Source: Mycolicibacterium rutilum
GTDB lineage: Bacteria > Actinomycetota > Actinomycetes > Mycobacteriales > Mycobacteriaceae
Reading direction: 5' to 3'
Assembly: GCF_900108565.1 (NCBI RefSeq)
Contig: NZ_LT629971.1
Coordinates: 5,766,001 to 5,830,000, forward strand
DNA length: 64,000 bases
In this document: positions 58,960 to 64,000 of the stretch, one piece after another
How positions within the stretch are numbered: the stretch's first letter is position 1
Layout: every line of letters starts with the position of its first letter
The notes under the pieces: model-generated
Databases searched by the model: none
What the model was told of the DNA's origin: nothing
What the model saw: only the letters and a program-made list of their open reading frames with translations
Made by a program: the position numbers and the translations under genes

Positions 58960-59847
58960 TCACGGCAGGTCGTCGCGCCCCAGTTGGTCGCGCGGCACCA
59001 CGACCATCGGCACGTCGAGCACCCGCAGCATCTTGGCCGCCGTCGACCCGAGGAACAACCGCCGCGGGGCGCTCAACCGGCTGGACCCCACCATGATCAA
59101 GTCGCCGTCCTGCCAGTCCAGCTTGCCCACCGCGTCCTCGACCGTCGTCCCCTCCACGATGGTCGAGGTCACCGGGAACCCGTCGGGCAATTCGGCCTTG
59201 GCGGATTCGAGTACGGCCTCCGCGTGCGCCAGCGCCCGCTGCCGCACCGCGTCGCCGTCCGCGCGCAGCACGCCGAACGTCGGGTCCAGCGCCACCAGCG
59301 ACACCAGCCGCAGCGGGGTCCCTGCCGCCAAGCTGTACCGAACGGCGGTGTCCAGCAGGACATCTGCGCCATCGCGTTCGCCGATCGCGCACGTCGCCTC
59401 GTGGACCCGATCGACTGTCGAATTGCGCGTTCCGCGCGGCGCCACCGCGACGGGCAGGGGTGCCGAATGCAGCAGTCCGTTGACCACCGAACCGAGCGAG
59501 TAGCTGCCGGCCAGGCCGCCGCCCGCCCCGCCGACGATGATCATGTCGGCCTCGACGCGGGCGGCCTCCTGGATCAGCCCGTCGGCCGACGAGTCGTCGA
59601 TCCGGACGTGGGTGCGGACCGTGACGTCGTCGGGCACCGTGGCCGCGGCCTCGGCGAGCCACTCCTGCGCCTGGGCGGCGAGGTGCTGTTCGAAGTCGCC
59701 GACCGGTTTGATCGACGGCGCCACCCGGTCCGGCGGCAGCACCATGCACAAATCCAGCTCGGCGCCGAGGGTGCGGGCGAACCGCACGCCGAGCGCCACC
59801 GCATCGGCACCGCCCGGGGTGGCCAGATAACCAACGACGAACCTCAT
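58960..59847 (-). CDS. Tandem universal stress protein (UspA type)
   Basis: A 295-residue protein of two Usp domains. The first ends with the ATP-binding pattern IIVGGAGGGLAGSYSLGSVVNGLLHSAPLPVAV (about 105-137); the second has LIMVGSSRLSAPRRLFLGSTAAKMLRVLDVPMVVV near the C-terminus. In mycobacteria such tandem proteins bind ATP and are linked to stress or dormancy; no DosR box was found in the short upstream region. It lies between htdY and dnaE2 on the same strand. Confidence 0.93.
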   Translation of the reverse strand: MRFVVGYLATPGGADAVALGVRFARTLGAELDLCMVLPPDRVAPSIKPVGDFEQHLAAQAQEWLAEAAATVPDDVTVRTHVRIDDSSADGLIQEAARVEADMIIVGGAGGGLAGSYSLGSVVNGLLHSAPLPVAVAPRGTRNSTVDRVHEATCAIGERDGADVLLDTAVRYSLAAGTPLRLVSLVALDPTFGVLRADGDAVRQRALAHAEAVLESAKAELPDGFPVTSTIVEGTTVEDAVGKLDWQDGDLIMVGSSRLSAPRRLFLGSTAAKMLRVLDVPMVVVPRDQLGRDDLP

Positions 59848-59896
59848 GGTCGATCATCCTGTCAATCGGCGGCGCTCGATGCCTGCGGATCGACCA
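59848..59896. repeat. Inverted repeat GGTCGATC/GATCGACC upstream of the universal stress gene
   Basis: Eight-base perfect arms at 59848-59855 and 59889-59896 with a 33-nt loop. It lies immediately upstream of the stress protein start and could be an operator pair or another member of the long-loop class. Confidence 0.4.
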
Positions 59897-59904
59897 AATG
59901 ACGG

Positions 59905-60774
59905 TCAGTCCGTGTATTCGGCGGCACCGTCCTCGAGGACCAGCCGGGTGTTGGAACCGTCGGGACCGGCCGCCTCGGTGCGGAACACCGCGCGGCCGGC
60001 CTCGGTCCGCCAGATCGACGTCGTCAACGTCTCTCCCGGGAACACCGGCGAGGTGAACCGGGCGTCGATGGCGCGGACCTTTCTCGCATCGCCGCCGCCG
60101 AGCTCGGCGACCAGCGCGCGGCCCGCCACCCCGTAACTGCACAGCCCGTGCAGGATCGGCTTCGGGAATCCGGCCAGCTCGCGGGCGAACCAGGGATCGC
60201 TGTGCAGCGGGTTGCGGTCACCGGAGAGCCGGTAGATGAGTGCTTGATCCTCCCTGGTGGGCAACGAGATTCGCGCGTCGGGCGCCCGCTCGGGGATCTG
60301 CGGGGCGACGGGGCGCTGACCCGGTTGCCCGCCGAATCCCCCTTCGCCGCGCAGGACTGCGGTCGTGAAGGTCTCGGTGACGACGGCGGAGGTGTCGGGA
60401 TCGGTGCCCGTCGCCTTGAGCATCACGATCGCGTTCTTGCCCTCGCCCTTGTCCTGGAGGTCGACGACTTCGGCGACGACGCTGAGCCTGCCCGCCGGCT
60501 TGAGCGGTTCGTAGAGCCTGATGCCCTGCGATCCGTGCAGCAGCATCGCGAAGTTGAACGAACCGACCAGACCGATCGCCGCGAACGGCAGGCACGCGAT
60601 CACCGCGTAGGTGGGCAGCACCTGCTGTTCGACGCCGTGGCTGTTCTCGGTGGTGAACACGAGATCGTCGGTCCCCGCGCCGACGCCCAGCGCGTAGAGG
60701 AGCGTGTCACGGTCCGTCCATTCGAACAGGTGGGGTTCGGTCTGGGCGCCGATGGCTTTGGGGTCGAGTGGCAT
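59905..60774 (-). CDS. htdY: (3R)-hydroxyacyl dehydratase, double-hotdog MaoC type (HtdY, Rv3389c-like)
   Basis: A 289-residue R-specific enoyl hydratase/dehydratase. The hydratase-2 motif is in LIYRLSGDRNPLHSDPWFARELAGFPKPILHGLCSYGVAGRAL (about 185-228, catalytic Asp and His), preceded by an N-terminal inactive hotdog half. Such enzymes act on 3-hydroxyacyl-CoA thioesters in fatty acid or sterol side-chain metabolism. Start ATG 60774 (MPLDPKAIGAQTEPHLF) is the family start. It diverges from the nucleoside hydrolase gene. Confidence 0.92.
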   Translation of the reverse strand: MPLDPKAIGAQTEPHLFEWTDRDTLLYALGVGAGTDDLVFTTENSHGVEQQVLPTYAVIACLPFAAIGLVGSFNFAMLLHGSQGIRLYEPLKPAGRLSVVAEVVDLQDKGEGKNAIVMLKATGTDPDTSAVVTETFTTAVLRGEGGFGGQPGQRPVAPQIPERAPDARISLPTREDQALIYRLSGDRNPLHSDPWFARELAGFPKPILHGLCSYGVAGRALVAELGGGDARKVRAIDARFTSPVFPGETLTTSIWRTEAGRAVFRTEAAGPDGSNTRLVLEDGAAEYTD

Positions 60775-60823
60775 ACCCGGACGATAGCCGCTTCGCCTCA
60801 CCGCGTGCCCTATCGTTGTCGGG

Positions 60824-61864
60824 GTGACGCACCCGGTCTTCGCCGACGTCGACACCGGCGTGGACGACGCGATGGCGCTGACGTATCTGTTCGCCAGCGA
60901 CGACGCCGAGGTGGTGGGCATCGCGTCGACGGCGGGAAACGTTCCGGTGCACCAGGTTTGCCGCAACAACCTGGGCCTGCTGCAGCTGTGCGGGTTGTCG
61001 GGCATCCCGGTGTCGCAGGGCGCCGAGGCACCGCTGAGCACACCGCTGCGCACCGCGGAGGACACCCACGGCCCGCAGGGCATGGGGTACGCCCGGTTGC
61101 CCGCCACCGAACAGCGGCTCACCGGCCATGACGCTGCAGATGCGTGGGTGCGTGCGGCACAGTCGCATCCGGGTGAACTGATCGCGATAGCCGTCGGCCC
61201 GCTGACCAACCTGGCGCTGGCCCTACGCAAAGAGCCTGCGCTGCCGACACTGCTGCGCCGGTTGGTGATCATGGGCGGGGCGTTCGACTACCGGGGGAAC
61301 ACCACCCCGGTGGCCGAGTGGAACATCAGCGTCGACCCTGAAGCCGCGGCCGAGGTGTTCGGCGGATGGACCGCGGCGTGGGGCGGGCGGCCACCGGCAC
61401 ACCTGCCGATTGTGTTGGGGCTGAACCTGACCGAGAACATCGCGATGACGCCGGCGCTGCTCAACCGGCTCGCGACGGCGGCGGGCGTCACCGCGGATCC
61501 GATGAGTGTGCACGACGAGCGCGGCGCCCGGTCCGCATCAGCCAACCCGTTGATCGCGGTACTCGAGGACGCGATGCGGTTCTACTTCGAGTTCCACCAC
61601 GACCAGGGCGAGGGGTATCTGGCGCACCTGCACGACCCGTTGGCCGCGGCGGTGGCGTTGGACCCGAGCCTGGTCGAGTGCCGGGCCACCACCGTCGACG
61701 TCGAACTGACCGGCACGCTGACGCGCGGGATGACGATCGCCGACTGGAGCAACCGGTGGGGCCGCGAGCACAACGCGCTTGTCGGCGTCGGCGTTGATCC
61801 CGGCGTGTTCTTCGACCGGTTCATCGACCGCGTCGGAGCGTTCGCCCGGCAGGTCGGCTCCTAG
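60824..61864 (+). CDS. iunH: Inosine-uridine preferring nucleoside hydrolase (IunH)
   Basis: Splits ribonucleosides into base and ribose for salvage. The 346-residue protein has the calcium/ribose motif FADVDTGVDDAMAL at the N-terminus, IMGGAFDYRGNTTPVAEWNISVDPEAA in the middle and HDPLAAAVALDP towards the end, giving the full set of DxDxGxDD and second-shell residues. The position agrees with Rv3393. It begins at GTG 60824 and shares four bases with the stop of the convergent DUF6480 gene. Confidence 0.93.
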   Translation: MTHPVFADVDTGVDDAMALTYLFASDDAEVVGIASTAGNVPVHQVCRNNLGLLQLCGLSGIPVSQGAEAPLSTPLRTAEDTHGPQGMGYARLPATEQRLTGHDAADAWVRAAQSHPGELIAIAVGPLTNLALALRKEPALPTLLRRLVIMGGAFDYRGNTTPVAEWNISVDPEAAAEVFGGWTAAWGGRPPAHLPIVLGLNLTENIAMTPALLNRLATAAGVTADPMSVHDERGARSASANPLIAVLEDAMRFYFEFHHDQGEGYLAHLHDPLAAAVALDPSLVECRATTVDVELTGTLTRGMTIADWSNRWGREHNALVGVGVDPGVFFDRFIDRVGAFARQVGS

Positions 61865-62100
61865 AGCCCGCCCATCAGCACCCACACCACTGCGGACAGG
61901 AACAGCAGCACAAAGATCGCGATCGCGATGACGCTGATGACCGCCGTCGGCGTCCAGCGGCTGCGCCCCGGCGGCGACTCCACGGCGCCGATGCCCGAGG
62001 TCTGGTCGGAGTCCGGCGGCGTCGACCCGGGCGGCACACCGCCACCAGGCTCGAGGTCGGGGACGTCAGCGGGATCGGGGTCCGGAGGTATGGCGGTCAT
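61861..62100 (-). CDS. DUF6480-type small membrane protein
   Basis: A 79-residue protein with a Pro/Asp/Gly-rich N-terminus (PDPDPADVPDLEPGGGVPPG, then a Thr-Ser-Gly) and one C-terminal transmembrane helix (TAVISVIAIAIFVLLFLSAVVW). This pattern is that of the DUF6480 family in actinobacteria, of unknown function. It lies 29 bases after imuB on the same strand and may be transcribed with the mutasome genes. Confidence 0.75.
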   Translation of the reverse strand: MTAIPPDPDPADVPDLEPGGGVPPGSTPPDSDQTSGIGAVESPPGRSRWTPTAVISVIAIAIFVLLFLSAVVWVLMGGL

Positions 62101-62129
62101 CGAAAAGCGGATACCCGCTCATCCGGTCA

Positions 62130-63716
62130 TCATTCATAAATCCCTTCGACATACCAGCGCCGCTGCCGGTAGCACAGCAGCAAGGCCTGACCGGGCCGGC
62201 CGTCACGGTCGAGCAGCACCTGCGCCCGCGCGGTGCGGCCGGCCTTGACCTGTTCGGGATCCCACCACCGCTCGTCGACCGGCCACGGCCCGGCCCACCA
62301 GGCCAACCGGCCCGTCGTGACCGCCTTGCCCGGCGCGGCCAGCCGCGACGGATCGGCGGAGAACAACCCGCGCGCGGTCACCCGCACCGGGCGGTCGTCG
62401 GCGTCGAACAGGTCGACGGGATCGTCGAGCAGCACCGTCGGCGACGGCTCGGGCAGCTGACCGGGCCACGGCTGTGCCGGGTCGGCCCGCGGCACCGGTT
62501 CGTCCCCGAACGGGGTGAGCGTGATGCGTTCGGCGGGTCCGCGGCCGCCGCTGAGCACCGGAACCTGCACCGCTTCCGGCCCGAGCAGACCCTGCACGCG
62601 CACCAGCGCGCGGCGGGCCCGCAGCCGGTCCTCTTCGCCAACTCCACCCCACAGCGGCAACTGAAGCGCCTCGGCCGAGACCACCTCCACCGGGCGCAGC
62701 CGCAGCACGGTGATCGGCGCTGTGGGCCGGTCGTTGGGGTTGCGCCGGTTCAGCCAGCCGTCCAGCTGCCAGCGCACCCGGTCGGCGGTGGCGTCCTCGG
62801 TCAGCGGTTCGGCACAGCGCCAAACCCGTTCCAGCTCTTTGCCGTCGGCGGTGATGGCGCGGATGGCCAACCGGGTGCAGCCCACGCCCGCCGCCGCCAG
62901 GGTGCGGTGCAGGTCGGCCGCCAGCGACCGGCCTGCGAAGGCTGCGGCGTCCACCCGGTCGATCGGCGGGTCACAGTCCATCACGGCGTCGAGTTCGGGT
63001 TCGGGTTCGCGACCCGACGGGCCCCGCGTCGGCTCCCCGCAGGCGAGCTGGTGCGCGGCCACCGCGTCGGCGCCGAACCGCGACGCCACATCGCTGCGGG
63101 ACAGCGCGGCGAACTGCCCGACGGTGCGAATTCCCATGCGCCACAACAGGTCAGCCAGATCCTCGCGGCCGGGCTCGGCCAGGCTGGGCTCGGTGGCCAG
63201 CTGGCGGATCGACAGCGGTGACAGGAACTGCGCGTCCTGGCCGGGCTCGACGATCCGGCCCGCCCGCGCGGCGAAGACCGCGGTGGGCAACTGGTCGGCG
63301 ATCCCGACCTGGCATTCGGCCCCGGCGGCGGCGACCGCGTCGACCAGACGTTCGGCGGCGTCCTGCTCGGAGCCGAAGTAGCGGGCCGCCCCTCGGACCG
63401 GCAGCACCAGCAGACCCGGCCGCAGCACCTCGGCCCGCGGCACCAAGTCGTCCACCGCGAGCGTCACCTGCTCGAAGTGCCGGGCGTCGCGGGCCGGGTC
63501 GGCGGCGGCCACGTGCAGTTCCGGACAGCGGGCCTGCGCTTCGCGGCGGCGCAGACCGCGCCGCACCCCGACCGACCGGGCCGCCGCCGAACACGCGATG
63601 ACCCGGTTGGCCAGCGTCACCGCGATCGAGGCGGTGGACGGCAGGTCGGCTGCGGCGGCCGCGGCGACGGCCGGCCAGTCCATGCACCAGATGGCCAGCA
63701 CACGCGAAGCACTCAT
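62130..63716 (-). CDS. imuB: ImuB, catalytically inactive Y-family polymerase homologue
   Basis: The adaptor subunit of the DnaE2 mutasome. The 528-residue protein has the Y-family fold (RVLAIWCMDWPAVAAA; little-finger region from about 240) but lacks the usual SIDE-type catalytic acidic pair, as expected: the palm reads LVLPVRGAARYFG. A beta-clamp-binding motif QLPLWGG starts at residue 352. A C-terminal extension of about 170 residues, known to bind partners, ends with QRRWYVEGIYE. It overlaps imuA' by four bases. Counterpart of Rv3394c. Confidence 0.94.
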   Translation of the reverse strand: MSASRVLAIWCMDWPAVAAAAAADLPSTASIAVTLANRVIACSAAARSVGVRRGLRRREAQARCPELHVAAADPARDARHFEQVTLAVDDLVPRAEVLRPGLLVLPVRGAARYFGSEQDAAERLVDAVAAAGAECQVGIADQLPTAVFAARAGRIVEPGQDAQFLSPLSIRQLATEPSLAEPGREDLADLLWRMGIRTVGQFAALSRSDVASRFGADAVAAHQLACGEPTRGPSGREPEPELDAVMDCDPPIDRVDAAAFAGRSLAADLHRTLAAAGVGCTRLAIRAITADGKELERVWRCAEPLTEDATADRVRWQLDGWLNRRNPNDRPTAPITVLRLRPVEVVSAEALQLPLWGGVGEEDRLRARRALVRVQGLLGPEAVQVPVLSGGRGPAERITLTPFGDEPVPRADPAQPWPGQLPEPSPTVLLDDPVDLFDADDRPVRVTARGLFSADPSRLAAPGKAVTTGRLAWWAGPWPVDERWWDPEQVKAGRTARAQVLLDRDGRPGQALLLCYRQRRWYVEGIYE

Positions 63717-64000
63717 CCGCCGACCGCACGGGCGGGACCGAAAGCTCGACCGGCCGCCCGCATGGCGAGCCGGACCCGGCTGATGCGGCCGAACCCGGGA
63801 CGCCCGTGACCCGTGATCTCATAGCCGCTCACCCGGGCCTCCAGCCGGGTGGCCGCCCCCTGCCAGTCCCCATCGGTGACCAGCAGCGTGCACCCCTTCT
63901 GCCGGGCCCTGGCCACCACCGCCCGGGCGCGGGTGGCAGGCACCGCCCGTCCAGCCAGGCCGAGCACGACCATGTCCATGCCGTCCATCAGCACGGCGGC
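63713..64000 (-). CDS. imuA': ImuA', C-terminal part (5' end beyond window)
   Basis: The reading frame is open from the window edge to a TGA that overlaps the imuB start (ATGA), giving 95 visible codons. The visible part includes VVLGLAGRAVPATRARAVVARARQ and GCTLLVTDGDWQGAATRLEARVSGYEI, and reads as the C-terminal part of the RecA-like ImuA' protein (Rv3395c type). ImuA' joins DnaE2 and ImuB in SOS mutagenesis. Any promoter and SOS box for the pair lie outside the window. Confidence 0.85.
   Translation of the reverse strand, partial: AAVLMDGMDMVVLGLAGRAVPATRARAVVARARQKGCTLLVTDGDWQGAATRLEARVSGYEITGHGRPGFGRISRVRLAMRAAGRAFGPARAVGG

Noticed and set aside
59848..59904. DosR box upstream of the universal stress protein
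   Set aside because: No GGGAC-type inverted repeat is present in the short upstream region.
1..64000. CRISPR arrays, tRNA or rRNA genes, prophage
   Set aside because: No regularly spaced repeats, cloverleaf-like sequences, rRNA signatures or phage structural genes were seen on either strand.

Overview
The window is high-GC actinobacterial DNA. Its gene content and order match a fast-growing mycobacterium (Mycolicibacterium type): cdd-deoA-add beside sdhCDAB, a SigJ-like factor, dacB1, trpS, metC/metX, folD, the mfpA conservon, dnaE2, htdY, an inosine-type nucleoside hydrolase and imuA'-imuB all follow the Rv3311-Rv3395 region of M. tuberculosis with rearrangements. This placement comes from recognising families and gene order; no database search was run.

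Layout. 1-9.1 kb: end of an Rv3311-like gene, a nucleoside-salvage operon (cdd-deoA-add), the succinate dehydrogenase operon sdhCDAB, and an IS1182-type insertion sequence only a few bases after the sdhB stop. 9.1-15.9 kb: a secreted protein with an acidic tail, an AhpD-like protein, and a MarR / mmpS-mmpL / small membrane protein efflux locus with paired operator-like motifs. 15.9-22.8 kb: SigJ-like ECF sigma factor, an aldehyde dehydrogenase / AsnC regulator / aminotransferase group that looks like diamine or GABA catabolism, an SMP-30-like protein and the penicillin-binding carboxypeptidase DacB1. 22.8-30.3 kb: nitronate monooxygenase, a guanidine-III riboswitch in front of an SMR exporter, a YihY-type membrane protein, trpS, exonuclease III, an alpha/beta hydrolase and a monomeric isocitrate dehydrogenase.

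30.3-41.6 kb: a SAM-IV riboswitch leading metC-metX-methyltransferase, a TetR / FAD-monooxygenase / MFS drug-resistance-like operon with a clear operator, folD with a DUF3017 gene, an old yellow enzyme and a TetR/SnoaL pair sharing a palindrome that overlaps a promoter. 41.6-49.6 kb: an Rv1747-like FHA-ABC exporter, a hemophore-family secreted protein, and the five-gene mfp conservon (sensor kinase, roadblock, DUF742, GTPase MfpB, gyrase-binding MfpA). 49.6-64 kb: RNA and small-molecule methyltransferases, nitroreductase, MFS, a large secreted clan-A glycoside hydrolase with an acidic tail, and the SOS mutasome (dnaE2 with a perfect SOS box, then imuA'-imuB), with a universal stress protein, HtdY and a nucleoside hydrolase between.

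The most notable signals lie outside genes: two riboswitches, several operator palindromes next to the regulators that probably bind them, and a recurrent class of intergenic inverted repeats with 9-14 bp arms and 31-37 nt loops. No rRNA, tRNA or CRISPR was seen. I found no clear evidence of an entirely new defence or biosynthetic system.
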